Positions 34,935 to 46,737 of a stretch of DNA of 64,000 nt are shown piece after piece. The stretch spans positions 28,674,839-28,738,838 of the forward strand of contig NC_135356.1 in NCBI RefSeq assembly GCF_051622035.1, given 5' to 3'. Made by a program: the position numbers and the translations under genes. Source of the stretch: Arctopsyche grandis. Taxonomy: Eukaryota > Arthropoda > Insecta > Trichoptera > Hydropsychidae. Positions within the stretch are counted from its first letter, which is position 1; each line of letters starts with the position of its first letter. The notes below the pieces were generated by a model. That model saw only the letters and a program-made list of their open reading frames with translations. It had not been told where the DNA came from and did no database searches.

Positions 34935-35160
34935 GCAACATGGACATGTTGGTCAGAATATCTTGCTATGGTCAGTGTGGTTATGAGTTCGAGTCACACT
35001 GGTTTATTACCAGGTTGGTCGTTTCTCATCAGAGTTTGCCAATTTTTCTAATTTTTATTGAAACGGTTCCTGCAAAATTGGCTTTCCCTCCCAATTTCTC
35101 TTGCGAAATCTTAAGTTATTGTGTTATATCTCAGGTTTCGCCAGGTTTCTCTCCATAGAT
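34935..35160 (+). mobile_element. tRNA-derived SINE, AACGGTTCC-core family
   Basis: The head is GGTCAGTGTGGTTATGAGTT then CGAGTCACACTGG (B-box-like GTTCGAGTC). The body is TCATCAGAGTTTGCCAATTT, TTATTGAAACGGTTCCTGCA and AAATTGGC. It lies just upstream of the CUB gene start (gene sense). Confidence 0.6.
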
Positions 35161-35389
35161 GTCTCTGTGGATGTTTATTGTATATAAATTCGTATTATTA
35201 CATGAAAATTTTATTGATCGTATTGTATACGATGTTTGAAATGTCTGACCATAGATATCATGTATAATGTTCGATTTATCTAATAATGATGTATTAAAAA
35301 ATATATATATATAAAATTTCTTGAGTCTTAATCTGTTTGGCACAATCGTCGCTTTGGGTAAATATGTTAGGCGAGTGTGCATGATAAAA

Positions 35390-35392
<3 letters not shown>

Positions 35393-35458
<66 letters not shown>
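35393..35458. repeat. (AT)n microsatellite
   Basis: About 33 AT units, directly beside the Harbinger-like MITE C3. Confidence 0.95.
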
Positions 35459-35465
<7 letters not shown>

Positions 35466-35505
35466 CATACATATACATATATGTATATATGAGATTAGAT
35501 TATAA

Positions 35506-35793
35506 GGGCAAAATCACACAGGCAGGAACGCGGCACATTGTTGTTTTTTTTTAGATACTGTTAAACATGCGAAAAAAACATAGCATGCCTTGCATTTATT
35601 CATGGCACGCGTAGCACACACCATCCCAAAATCACCCCCTGGAGTATTTTCAGTAAAATTGTATCCTTGTATTTATCCTTGCTTGACAGTGATCGATGGC
35701 GATGTATCTCATATTTGAGGAAATGTATCAGAAGCCCCCCGCAGCGGGGAGCCAAGCACACGACGTGCCGTTCTTCCCTGTGTGATTTTGCCC
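35506..35793. mobile_element. PIF/Harbinger-like MITE (C3)
   Basis: GGGCAAAATCACACAGGCAG and TCCCTGTGTGATTTTGCCC are the ends. The left flank is TAA, the right TCA (a mutated TAA). The interior matches C2 (TTTAGATACTGTTAAACATG, CCAAGCACACGACGTGCCGT). Confidence 0.75.
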
Positions 35794-35799
35794 TCATTG

Positions 35800-37020
35800 T
35801 TTAGCCTGTGAGCTGTAAAGGGGTGGTGGTGGAAAGACGTGTATAGTTAGCTACATATCCACGCTTCAATCTGATATAAGAGTCGGACGTAATTTTTAAT
35901 GAGTTGGTTAATAATTAAACTCCTTTAACTTCATGTCGAAGACATTAACTTACTTTAATGTTAACTTATAAAAATAACTTACTTTAAAGCTAGCTAACTA
36001 CCCCCCCCCCCGTATGTCGGTAAGATATCAAAGTGACCTAAAGAGTGGTTCAAAATCAGAACACAATTGTTTGACTGTAATTGATAACGGTGATTCCCAT
36101 ATTTGAAGAAATGTAACTTGTCGAAATAATAAAATCATGCGAATTAACAATGACCTGAAGAAACCCTTTACAGCTGGAAGCCATGCCGTACGATATATCA
36201 ACTACCGATGTCAAACTTAACGCATGCAGTTTAAAAAAATACATACATACATATATATCCGTTCCATGTTTTTTATACTACGGAAAGTCCTATGGAAGCA
36301 ATAAATTCCCATAGTTTGTTTTCGAAATGTTCGAATACCTAAAACTGGTGGGTCATCGATTCAAAACAAACAATTCGTATTATGAGATTTTATTGATACA
36401 TGTATTTTTCGGTTTTAGGGGTGAAAACAAACTGAATGGTACGTGGTACGTGTTTTTTTAGATACTTTTAAACATGCGAAATTAACGCAGCGCCCCTAGC
36501 CCATACCCATGGTACACAGTCCCAAATATCGATAGCATTGAATCCCATATTTAAAGAAATGTAGGAGATACTAGTCGGTTGCATATGGATATGCATACAC
36601 GTGTGACCTCCCAGGCATATGCATTCTGTACGTGCAGAGCTTGAGGTCAAGGACACGTGACGTCAACTGTGTTTCAGTCTTGTCTTGAATTATTGAGTAT
36701 GTTTTTAGCCAAAAGAATCCATTATTTTAAATGTGTAACGCTCAAATTGTATTTGTTGGTGTTTCGTTTTATAAATTCATAAAACGAGAGCTTCATTTTG
36801 TTCTGTGTGACATTTTAAAACAATGTACGCTCGTTATGAATGAAAATTGTACACACGTTATAATAGAACTCCTTGATAACAATCTGCGGATGAAAGTGCG
36901 AGTTGCTATTAAATTGTGTATGCTAGAACATTGTATGCACATATATGTATATAATATATGAATGGAATGCGAGTGGAAATAAGTATTTCTTTTTCTATTC
37001 ATTTGTACAATATCATTAAC
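35800..37020. other. Intergenic, diverged MITE C remnants
   Basis: 36060-36200 and 36418-36660 hold decayed C-family interiors (CCCATATTTGAAGAAATGTA; TTTAGATACTTTTAAACATG). A poly-C run is at 36001-36012. No gene is supported. Confidence 0.5.
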
Positions 37021-37022
37021 AA

Positions 37023-37380
37023 CTAGTGCTATGCCCGTTGAAATTTCAACGGGTGGTTTCAGAAACAAATTGATACATGATTTAAAATAAAGTTACAATA
37101 CGAACACTGCGCACCATTGTTCATTTTTACAAACCTCTTTTATGCTTTTATGGTGATCCTTTTCTTTTTCTCTCTAGCTTTGTAGTTTGCCCTGTTTCCT
37201 GTAAAATAGACCCAAATTACCCTGTTTTCTGGAAAAACGAAGAAGACGAAGACTGGTAATAACTAAAGAGCGGATAGAAAGCGTGCTGTTTCCAGGAATC
37301 TTTTCTGTCTTTTTCTTTCTTTCAGAAGTCTTTTTACAAAGCTAGAGTGCAAAAAAAAGGTTTGACGAACCTTTAACAAA
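37023..37380 (-). mobile_element. Helitron-like family D, 3' part (D2)
   Basis: On the minus strand it ends with the perfect palindrome CCCGTTGAAATTTCAACGGG, then CATAGCA, CTAG and T. A hairpin a few bases before CTAG is the Helitron 3' signal. The sister D3 at 41110 has the same terminus with one stem mismatch. Confidence 0.65.
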
Positions 37381-37381
37381 G

Positions 37382-37580
37382 CACGGCCAACAATTAACAA
37401 TTGACAGCATGCTTCCGTTCCGCTAACTAGTAATAACTAAAGCGTGGACCCAGAGAGCGCCGTCTATTGTTCAATTATTGTAAATGCTTTATAAAAATGG
37501 TTCGGCAAACCTTTAAAAATGCATTTACAACATGTGAACAATGAACGGCGCGCTCTGGGTCCGCTCTGTAGTAATAACCA
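37382..37580. mobile_element. MITE family F, foldback copy
   Basis: GCGTGGACCCAGAGAGCGCC facing GGCGCGCTCTGGGTCCGCTC forms the arms, enclosing CTTTATAAAAATGGTTCGGC and its partner GGCAAACCTTTAAAAATGC. It is related to 41003-41092, 44244-44362 and the MITE inside the 439-bp array. Confidence 0.6.
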
Positions 37581-37960
37581 ATCGGAATCAGGAATTGGAG
37601 CTGAAACAGGGATCGGGAATCGGAATTGAACCAGGAATCGGGAATCGGAACTGACACAGGAATCGAGAATCGGAATTTGGAATGGAAACAGGGATTGAAA
37701 ATCTGAAATGAAACAGGAATCGGGAATTATAACTGAAACAGGAATTGGGCATCGGAACTGAAAAAGGAATTGAGAATCGTAACTGAAACAGGATTCTGGA
37801 TTCGGAACTGAAAAAGGAATTGGAAACCGGGACTGTAAATGGAAAACGAATATGGAACTGAAAAAGGAATTCGAATCCGGAACTAAAGCAGGAATCTGGA
37901 ACTGGAACTGATTAAGGAATCCGGATCCGGAACTGAAAAAGGAATCGAAATCGATATACA
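37580..37960. repeat. Minisatellite of GGAATCGGAACTGAAACA-like units
   Basis: About 15 degenerate units of 24 bp (CAGGAATCGGGAATCGGAAC). The 165-codon minus frame across it is a repeat artefact. A shorter array of the same unit follows D3 at 41205-41310, so the array probably belongs to family D. Confidence 0.8.
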
Positions 37961-37979
37961 TATAATCATTTATGTATGT

Positions 37980-38309
37980 ATATATATATAAATTAATGTC
38001 GGTCTTTTGTGTCTCGAATAGGCTCTTAAACCACTAAACCAATTACATTTGAACTTTCAGGATTTGTTGTATGCATGTCCAGGAAGATTACTGTGAAAAA
38101 AAATCGCCCAAAAACGGAAACAGAAACGGGACAAACGGGAATGGGTGTTATTGCAACGCCATAATTTCAAATGTTTTCGCGTCACGACCAATGTCTTCGC
38201 TGTCTGCGTTCTTCCGTCAAGTGGGAACGAGAATGAAAACGAGATCGGGAACGGGAACGGGAATTGTATGCGTTATTGTGGCATTACAACGCATGCCGGG
38301 TTCAGCTAG
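37980..38309 (+). mobile_element. Helitron-like family B copy (B2)
   Basis: It contains GTCTCGAATAGGCTCTTAAA, a run of AACGGGAAC motifs and the terminus CGCATGCCGGGTTCAG then CTAG. The sequence GGGTGTTATTGCAACGCC here is an unoccupied version of the MITE insertion site. Confidence 0.7.
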
Positions 38310-38492
38310 TCTATATATGTATTATGTATATGTATATAAAAATGAATGTATGTGTGTGTGTGTGTCTCGAATAGCCTCCTTGACCACTGAACCGATTACA
38401 ATAGAACTTTGAGGATTTTTTGTATGAACGGGAACGGGAACGTAAATTGCATGCGTTATTGTGGCATTGCAACGCATGCCGGGTTCAGCTAG
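38310..38492 (+). mobile_element. Helitron-like family B, internally deleted copy (B3), abutting B2
   Basis: It begins TCTATATATGTATTATG immediately after the CTAG of B2 and ends ACGCATGCCGGGTTCAG then CTAG. Most of the interior is missing. Confidence 0.7.
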
Positions 38493-38743
38493 CCTAATAT
38501 ATAATTGTGAAAAAGACTTTGTATATGTATATGTATATGTATGTATGTATGTATGTAAGTATTTTTGGTTGGAAACTTCGTAAATAAAACAAAGTTTCTA
38601 TAAAGACAGTTCAATTGATTGAATATTTTTTTTTTCGATTCAAAGCAATTTAATAAAAAAACTAATGAATATTTACTATTAGATTCGCCATATTTAAGCT
38701 GTTTATATTACAAATACTGAGCGAAGCCAGGTAAAACAACTAG
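38493..38743 (+). mobile_element. Helitron-like family A copy (A3), abutting B3
   Basis: CTAATATATAATTGTGAAAA follows B3's CTAG directly. It ends ACTGAGCGAAGCCAGGTAAA then ACAA and CTAG before a T. Three Helitron-like units are therefore joined end to end here (B2-B3-A3). Confidence 0.7.
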
Positions 38744-38775
38744 TAATTAATAATACACACATACATATGTACATC

Positions 38776-39170
38776 GCGTTCGTGGATGCGGTGCATCCGC
38801 TCTAAAATCGCCAGACAAATTGAACGACAGATTAACGGACGGCTGCTTTAAATGCAATTCTCATCTTCTCGAATGATAGATTGCACATCAGATGACGGGT
38901 AACCTTTCGATGTGCACAGATACAATTATTAAAATGGTAATTATTAAAATTGAATTGCATCTTTCAGGCGAGTTAATTCGATAAGTTCCGAATCTTGCCT
39001 TATTAAACTCGCCAGAAAGATCCAACTCAATTTTAATAATTGCATCTGTGCACATCGAAAGGTTACTTATCATCTGATGTGCAATCTATCATTCGAGAAA
39101 ACGAGAATTACGTTTAAAGCTGCCGTTCTGTTAATCTGGCGATTTTAGAGTGGATGCACCAAACCCCGCG
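38776..39170. mobile_element. MITE family E with about 110-bp TIRs
   Basis: The left arm (GTGCATCCGCTCTAAAATCG, CATCAGATGACGGGTAACCT, TTCGATGTGCACAGATACAA) is complemented by the right arm ending CTCTAAAATCGCC region/GGATGCACC. The centre has a second inverted pair (AATTATTAAAATTGAATTGC with its partner). Noncoding. A fragment of the same terminus is at 9687. Confidence 0.8.
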
Positions 39171-39184
39171 TTCGTTTATATAAT

Positions 39185-39840
39185 TTATTTATTTAATATA
39201 CTTGGGGAAGGCGGCAAAGCCGATAGGCCCAAGGGGTTTGAAATAAACATATTTTACAAATTATACATATATGCAATAAAAAAATGAGAAAAATTAAAAT
39301 ACATTAAAAAAACAATATTAAAATAAAATAAGAGAAGAAAAAAAATATAAAATATATGAACAAAAAAGATAAAAATAGAGAAATATGATTATAGGAAAGA
39401 AGAATCACAAAAATCCTTTGGTTTTAAAAAAAGTATCAAGTTTATTCTTAAAAATATTAATATTAATAGAGGTTACTAAATCGTTGGGAAGACTATTCCA
39501 AACTGAAACCACTCTGTTAGAAAAGAATGTATCTCTGATCAATTTATTATATTTATCTTTTTGGAGTCTAAGCGAGTGACCTCTGAGGTGAGTGTTTATG
39601 TTGAATGAAATAAGATTAGACATATGACAATTATAGTGATTATTGAGAATTTTATAGACTTCGATTAAGTCACCTCTAGTTCTTCTCGTCTCCAATGTAG
39701 TGAGATTCATTATTTTCAATCTTTCATTATAAGAAAGTGATTTGAGTTCAGAAGGAATCTTTGAAATTCTCCTTTGAACTATAATATATAGTATATTATT
39801 GTTTTCCATGGAGTATGGCCTCCAAATTTGTATAGAACAA
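39185..39840 (-). pseudogene. CR1/Jockey-type non-LTR retrotransposon, C-terminal RT end and 3' UTR
   Basis: The minus frame 39405-39809 reads RRISKIPSELKSLSYNERLK, ETRRTRGDLIEVYKILNNHY, then FFSNRVVSVWNSLPNDLVTS and FKNKLDTFF. This is the classic C-terminus after the RT domain of CR1-like elements (RRR.RGDLI..YKI, NRVV..WN.LP). The 3' UTR has GGCTTTGCCGCCTTCCCCAA and an ATTAAATAAATAAA tail near 39190. The element is 5'-truncated. Confidence 0.85.
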
Positions 39841-41000
39841 TGGAAATGTTTTCATATTTTGATACATTAGGAATCGACACCGTCGGCGAGATTGTGACCC
39901 TTCAGACCCTTCAGACAAAAAAGGAAAATTCGAATCCGTCTTTGTTCTCTCCTCGATTATATTATAACACGTGTACGGACTAAAAGCATTATTATATTTC
40001 ACCACAAACTAGACGACCGGAATTAATGACACCTCGCATTGCTACGATTCCTCACGCGTATTGCGATCTGACGTGACGTTTCCATACATCGGTGAATTGT
40101 CATAAAAATAAATCCGATCTCGATCAGATACTTGGGAAGGGATATCGACATACAAACACCCGATTTATAATTGTACAAAGCCTATGTATTGCTATCGACA
40201 CGATGTAATTAATTAAAATCAAACAAACCTTCATTCCAAATGCATTTCCAGACTGGCTTCGTTGTTGGGAATTTCATTTAAATTGACGCAATGTGAAATA
40301 ATACAAACTACTGCGCTCTTTAATAAACTGTATCTGTATTTACAATCATATAAAAAAATATGTGTACCTTAGTGACTAATAAATAACTACAGAATCCGGG
40401 TACAAACATATGTACATACAAACATGTAGGTTTCCCTGCAACGGATCGGATAAAAAAAATACATATCGAAAATGTTACATAAAAATCAAACAAACATGTA
40501 TTTAAAAAAAATAAAAAAGGTTCTGGGTTGAATATCGAAAAATGACATGTCGGATATTCGGATGTATTATTATTATTTTGTTCGGATCAGTTTTTTCAAA
40601 CAATATACCTGCAGATTTTGCTACATAATATGTACATTTCTACAATACATATGCATATGTATTATGCGTATCCTTTGGCAAATATGTAGCTATTTTGGCA
40701 GACGCTCGATAAATAAAACAAACGGACACATTCGGATCGGCAATCAAACGGTTAGTAATTGTAATATAACAAATAAACGTCGACCGGTTAGTATTTTATA
40801 TCAAACCGTCGGTATTTCTAAACTATTTCGATTGAATTGAACATATACAGTTTTATTTTACAAAAGTAAATAATCTCTTTAAGCCCGTTAAAACGCGCGA
40901 GTGATTTTCGAATTTTATAGAATGGACATTTTGATGAATCAAATTTAATCATTTACTGATACTGATAAAATGTTCCTTATATGTATAATTATTAGAGGTA
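39841..41000. other. Intergenic, no recognisable gene
   Basis: AT-rich. The 97-codon frame at 40547-40840 has no known motif. Confidence 0.45.
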
Positions 41001-41002
41001 GG

Positions 41003-41092
41003 ATAGTCACAGTGCTATCCATTGTTCGGCAAACCTTTAACAATGCATTTACAACCTTTGAACAATACACGGCCCCCTCAGGCTCCGGTGAC
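41003..41092 (-). mobile_element. MITE family F fragment
   Basis: TAGAGGTAGGATAGTCACAG, then GTTCGGCAAACCTTTAACAA, TGCATTTACAACC and CTCAGGCTCCGG correspond to one half of the array MITE. Confidence 0.6.
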
Positions 41093-41109
41093 TAATAATT
41101 ATACATACA

Positions 41110-41310
41110 CTAGTGCTGTGCCCGTTGAAATTTCGACGGGTGGTTTCGGAAAAAAATTGATGCATGATTTAAAATAAAGTTATAATACATATAGTAACAA
41201 TTAATCGGAATTGGAACTGAAACAGGAATTGGGAATCGGAACTGAAACAGGGATCGGGAATCAGAATTGAAACAGAAGTCCGGATTCGAAATTGAAGCTG
41301 GAAGCAGGAA
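41110..41310 (-). mobile_element. Helitron-like family D, 3' part (D3)
   Basis: The minus-strand end is CCCGTCGAAATTTCAACGGG, CACAGCA, CTAG, T. The body includes a short array of GGAATCGGAACTGAAACAGG units, as beside D2. Confidence 0.65.
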
Positions 41311-42455
41311 TATTAAATATTTCTAAGTACAACTCCTGGCATTCTAAAAATTGTTTTTTTGAAATCTCCATACTTGTCGACGCATCCATCACATACATAC
41401 ATACCCACATACCCACAAATATATATACATCGCGTCCGTTTTAATTTATATTATTATATACATATTTTTCCTATCTAAAATCATGAAATACTTTACACGA
41501 TTTATTTTGTATGCTTAAATCACAACGTCAAGTTAATCCAAGCTTTTCATATTATTCAGATTCATACATACTCGTACATACATCTTCAATCTTAGTTCCG
41601 GCACTTACCGTATCCCATTAGCTTAATCCGGGGTGTCTATTTCTCACCCACGAATGCACTTAGACAGTGGATGCTCTCTCTTATGTTCCTACTTTACACT
41701 ACGGAACTTTAACCGAAGAATTCATATATGTAGATCGGAAAATTGAAGATATCAAAAATTTTCAGATATAAATAATTACACTGTTCGACACGAAAAATGG
41801 TTCAGAGATGATATATGACTTTTCTTATAGATATATGCCCAGTAAATACGAATCTGGTAATAAAAAATGTTGATGGCTCGAGTTTCGGAGATATGTATGT
41901 GTTTTTTAAATTGCGCGATTTTTCTATATCTTGGTGTTGTTTGGTCGATGTCTCAAAATAAGTCAATTTTCTGTTCAAAATGAATATTGTAATCTATAAT
42001 CGAGTATTTTATCTTTCATTTGTAGTACTTTTTAGCTTTCAAATCTCTCTAAGTAGTCGTCCAGTTCAAATCAAAAGTCAAAAGTACGTATTTTCACTTG
42101 GGATTTTTTCCCACTGTTAATACTATTTTATATTGAGTATTTTCTATTGAAACATGTTTATTGGGATAGTGTACTAGCTACACTATTTTTTGTTTTCGTT
42201 TAAAAGGGTTAATTGGAAGTGTGCTGAATTTTAAATCGGTAATATTGCGAGCTAAAAATTCGCTACTATTATTTACTATGTAGTATTTACACTAATCTGA
42301 ATTGAATTAATATGGATAATATATTAAATTGTCTGTATATGAGAATTAAATAAATTTCCACTTAGAAAAATCATGTTTCGCCTATTCTTGTAGATTAATA
42401 ATCAAAAATCGTTTATTTTATCGAGGTGCGCCAGTTATCAATACATTAAATAAAA
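41311..42455. other. Intergenic, no recognisable gene
   Basis: No feature can be supported here. TACA microsatellite shreds are at 41390-41430. Confidence 0.45.
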
Positions 42456-42459
42456 TTAT

Positions 42460-42844
42460 TGTTACGTACGCCGTGGATTGAGCGAATTGTACTTAGACCA
42501 ACGGATATCTGTTATCGGATTAACTAAATGCATGCACTTACTTCCAAAGATTATATCTGGACTCTAAGTGCATTTAGGCTAAACAATGACCGATATTAGT
42601 TATTTCTCAGAATCGGTACGGGGAGACCCAATATCGGGGAAATACATATCCGAATACGTGACTATACAACAGGTAAACAGATTAGGCGTCCTGAGAGATC
42701 TACCCTTTATAAGGCGGTACGTAGGCGATATCAGGGCATTCTGGACTTAGCAGTGACACTGCGTGTATCTCCTTAATCATCAGTAAATGCTGTGAAACGA
42801 CTGTTGGCCTTTTACTTGGATCCTCCACCCACCCCTACGCAACA
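42460..42844 (+). mobile_element. Solo LTR of a Ty3/gypsy-like retrotransposon (copy 2)
   Basis: It begins TGTTACGTACGCCGTGG and ends ACCCCTACGCAACA (TG...CA ends), flanked by the exact 4-bp duplication TTAT (42456-42459 and 42845-42848). It contains CCTTTATAAGGCGGTACG (TATA) and CAGTAAATGCTGTGAAACGA (poly(A) region). There are no pol or gag sequences on either side. Confidence 0.85.
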
Positions 42845-42917
42845 TTATTTAAGTTAAATAATATGAGTAGATTCGTTAAAAAAAATTGAGCTTATATACT
42901 TATTATTTCTATGAATA

Positions 42918-43230
42918 CTAGGTGAATTCTCCGGCGTTGCTCGGGTGGGTGGAAGATTAAAAACATAGATAAAGTAAAAAAAAGTGGATCAAAAATTTAA
43001 CTTAGACTTTTATGTTGATTTCCAAGAAAAGCGTCATCGTATTGTTTTGTTGTATGGAAATGGTGCAAGAAAAGCTCGCGCAATAAAGGGAAAACTGTCA
43101 TATGATATAACGTGTGTACAAATTTAGGTACAGTTTAAAATTTAACCGGAAGCAGAGTTCGTTGTTAAACGAGTGTGTAACGTACGTTAAACTTCACTTT
43201 CATGTTTCGACACGTGTGACAATTTATCGT
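42918..43230 (-). mobile_element. Helitron-like 3' end of another family
   Basis: The minus strand reads ACCCGAGCAACGCCGGAGAA then TTCAC and CTAG. The C.GAGCAACGCCG terminus resembles families A and B. Similar decayed ends are at about 24112 and 61200. The 5' limit is unclear. Confidence 0.4.
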
Positions 43231-45190
43231 CGTTTATTTAAAAAAATATGTAATAATAATAATCGGGAGTAAAAGTGGAAAAACATAATAATAAGACAAG
43301 TGTGTGGCGTGACAAATCGGTCGGTCGCTTTCTAAACGGTTATTGTCCGACCTGTCATACAATGTTAGCGACGGATCAGCAACCTTCTCTGATATGAAAT
43401 TTTATTATTATTAAACAAGTGACGACATCCCACTGATATTGTGGACACACTCGGTGTTGATGATATGCACGATCAAGTTATATGATCATCAGATGTAAGT
43501 GGCTTTTATTTGTGATTGGATATTGTTTTTATCGCGAGCTGATTTCCAAGCAAAGTTGCCGATCGAAAGCAGTCCTCGTATAACCACGTTTAAAAATATT
43601 TAAAGTTATAAAGGTGGTCTAAAAAAAATGTTAAATGGATGCACTTGTATTCGTACATAATGTTATTTAAATATTTTAATTCTGTCTTTAAATCTCTCTT
43701 TTTATTTAAATGCAGGTTGTGCCTTTGCTTTGCATATATTTTAGTGCATAGTATTTTTTGTATAAATGTTTCTTTTATTAAAAAAAATGTCATTAAAAAA
43801 ATATGTTTTCAAAATTTTATATAGATGTCACTTTAAGAAATTAAAAACTAAGACTTAAAACCAACTACTTGTAAAGTATTTTAATTATGATCATAGATGT
43901 CTCAAGATTAAATATGAAGGCGTTTATAATTAAATTAAATAGTGACATCTATAATTAATATAAATAATGAGACATCTATGATAAATTTAAATATTCATTT
44001 TGAAAGTATAGCACATTTTGAGCATTAAATTAAATTATTATTAATTATATTCACAGATGGCATTATATTTTTGAAATTTTGATTTGGAAATTAATACAAA
44101 TGTTTTTTGAATATGAATACTTCATTATTTTTGTAATTCTAGAATAATATAGAAAATGAAATAGTGAATTATTCTTATTTATAATTTACGCAATTAACAA
44201 AATTACTTGCATGATTAATTGCGAAACCGAAAGCGTTATTATTAGTCACCGGACCCAGAAGGTGCCGCGTATTGTTCAAAGGTTGTAAATGCATTGTTAA
44301 AGGTTTGCCGAACCTTTTTTACAAAGAGTTTACAGCAATGGAACAATGGATAGCACTGTGAATAAATTAAAAACTTTTTAATGTTTTTATTTGTTTTATC
44401 AATGATAATACATACTTAAAGAAAGGTATGTTGAATGTACGTGTTAATTATAAGTCAAACAATAATTCATTCTACATTTTTTTAGTTTGAATCCTTCAAG
44501 TTTTTACGCAGCATTCTTTTAAAATAAATTTCTTAATTTAAGAGTCATAAAATCTCGATTCCAATATCACAATTCAAATAAACAAATTCAAATATCAAAA
44601 TAAAACGCATTTTATAGAATTATAGATGGGTTTTACTTTCTAACCTTTCTAATTTCCACGCATCGAAACAAAACTGGAGTAAACGTCTCAATAGATAGAA
44701 ATTATTATGAAAAGCCATAAGTTCAAATCGTGGTATAATTATTTCGATGTATGCCCATTCTACATTCCGAATGTTCCTACATACATAAATAATGATGTGG
44801 GACTTACATAAGTATTAATATGTCCTAGGCTTTTAAAAAATAATAATAAATATAATAAAATAGTTTATTGTATGTATGTACATACATCGTTTGGTTTAAC
44901 AATTATGGGCTCGTTTATTGTAAATATTTTTTGATTTTTACGCTCAACTTAATGTGCTGAAGTTTTATATGAATTAAATATTTTTAAACAATTCAAAAAA
45001 GCATAAGTGCATATGTACTTATGATACGACTTATCTCGAAGAAAATATTTTTCAACTTTTAGCATTATGTCGATGCTCAAAAGTTTTTTTAACATTTCAA
45101 TGAGCAAGTGTAATAATGGTTTCACGACAAAAGCTGAGATCTGAAAGCTCCATTCGACCACATCATTGATCTATTATATGTACATACATA
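43231..45190. other. Intergenic, mostly unidentified
   Basis: MITE F copy at 44244-44362 (GGACCCAGAAGGTGCCG, GTTAAAGGTTTGCCGAACC). GACATCTAT-type motifs recur at 43820-43990 in both orientations. No coding region is supported. Confidence 0.45.
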
Positions 45191-45207
45191 TGTACTATAG
45201 ATAATGG

Positions 45208-45790
45208 TTGGATTTGTTACTTTATTGTTCGCTTGTTCGGAGCATATTGGAGTTTGGCTCTGTAAGTTGGAGTCCCACTGAAATTAAATTCTCTCTCTTG
45301 ATAGAAAGAGTTGCCACTGCCTTTTTACAAGGTATGCTAGGCTTTGACTCACTATCTCCGAGAAGAATTATTGCCATTTCCAAATATTTCTTTGGAGTAT
45401 TAAAGGGAAGAATCGACAACCCTTCGATTTTATTTGAATTTAAATTTTCGCCGCCCGAATGCGGTGGAGCTTTGCGTCATCATTTACTTTTCCAACCTAT
45501 TCCTGCGAAAACGTCTGCTTTCAATAGCTCGTCTCTTGTAAAGACTATCCGGTTCCTTAATGTGATTGATGAGCATTTGGACCTGTTCAATTGTCATGTT
45601 GATGAGCTGGTTAGGTTCTTGAGATTCAACACGAGACTTTTTGAATGAGGTGAATGATTGGAATTTTTATTGATTTTATTTTGTTATTTTCTTTCTTTTG
45701 CTTTGTAAAACTAGTGTGACGCTTTGGGGCAACCTGTCAGGGCACACTGGTCATTTTATTGTTATTATTATTATAAATAATAAATTAAAT
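45208..45790 (+). pseudogene. Jockey-superfamily non-LTR retrotransposon, C-terminal end
   Basis: A 146-residue frame reads YCSLVRSILEFGSVSWSPTE then IERVATAFLQGMLGF and SPRRIIAISKYFFGVLKGRI. This matches the segment after the RT catalytic core (LY.SLVRSILEY...VW.P....I..IER.Q..F). The 3' UTR TGACGCTTTGGGGCAACCTG ends in an AATTAAATAAATGATA tail. 5'-truncated. Confidence 0.85.
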
Positions 45791-46099
45791 AAATGATATG
45801 TATGTATAGTTTGATCAGCTGGATCTTCTGTTGACTCAATATTTTTCCGTGGACCAAAATTGGGTGTCATTTGGGGAGGGTGGGGTATTTTCCTCCTCCC
45901 ACCTAGATTTAGCCAGGTAAGGAATATACCGATATCGTCCACGATGAAATATTGCATTCAAACATTCAAAGAAAATGTAACATCAATGATTCCCCGTAGT
46001 TTTAGTGAGATCTTGAAACTGATAGACCTATTCTGTTCTCTTAGCCGGTGACATCAATCGAAAATGAACGTTTTTTCAGTTGTATCAAAGAGGGTAAAA

Positions 46100-46260
46100 A
46101 CATACATGAGAAACAAATGTGGAGATTTAATATGAGTGTTGCGCAAAACAGAGACGAGTGGAAGCGTGTTGGAGAGGCCTTCATCCAGCAGTGGATGGCG
46201 AGTGGCTGTAAATGATGATATTGGTATTGATAAATTGATTGATGATAATTTTGCTAGTAT
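46100..46260 (+). pseudogene. RTE retrotransposon, extreme 3' end
   Basis: GTTGCGCAAAACAGAGACGA then GTGGAAGCGTG encodes [20 protein letters not shown] then ASGCK and a stop, followed by short TTGATA repeats. It matches the last part of the copy at 8250-8945. Confidence 0.75.
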
Positions 46261-46323
46261 GAAATAATGACGGTGTCCTTTGTTTATCAACATTTGGTTT
46301 CGTATATTATAATTTATAGAAAA

Positions 46324-46736
46324 GTAGCTGAACCTGGCATGCGTTGCAATGCCAAAATAAGGCATGCAATTCCCGTTCCCGTTCCCGTTCCCGTTCCCGT
46401 TTCAAGTGATGGTTGGAGCTCTACTAACGTCTCTTCAACGCCGTGTCGTCATAAACCAACTGGTAACGTGGTTAACAACGAACACATTTCCTTGACTACA
46501 CAATGGCGCTTCAAACTGTCGCGTCGGTAAAATCGTAATTATGAATATTATTATTAAGAGGTCTTTTCCCGTATTTTTTTTCATAGTAAGCTTCCCGGAC
46601 ATGCATACAACAAATCTTTAAAGTTTCATCGTAATTGGTTGAGTGCCTTTGGAGCCTATACGAGACAGACAGACAGACAGACAGAAAAACAGAAAAACAG
46701 ACTAATAGATATTAAATTTCATATATTATATATAGA
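46324..46736 (-). mobile_element. Helitron-like family B copy (B4)
   Basis: On the minus strand it runs from TCTATATATAATATATG through the (GTCT)n tract and the AGGCTCCAAAGGCACTCAAC block to a (GGGAAC)n run and CGCATGCCAGGTTCAGC. Its middle part is shared with 49886-50061. Confidence 0.65.
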
Positions 46737-46737
46737 C

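Noticed and set aside
37464..37961. 165-codon minus-strand frame rich in Phe, Ser and Pro
   Set aside because: It is produced by the 24-bp minisatellite; the period keeps one frame open.
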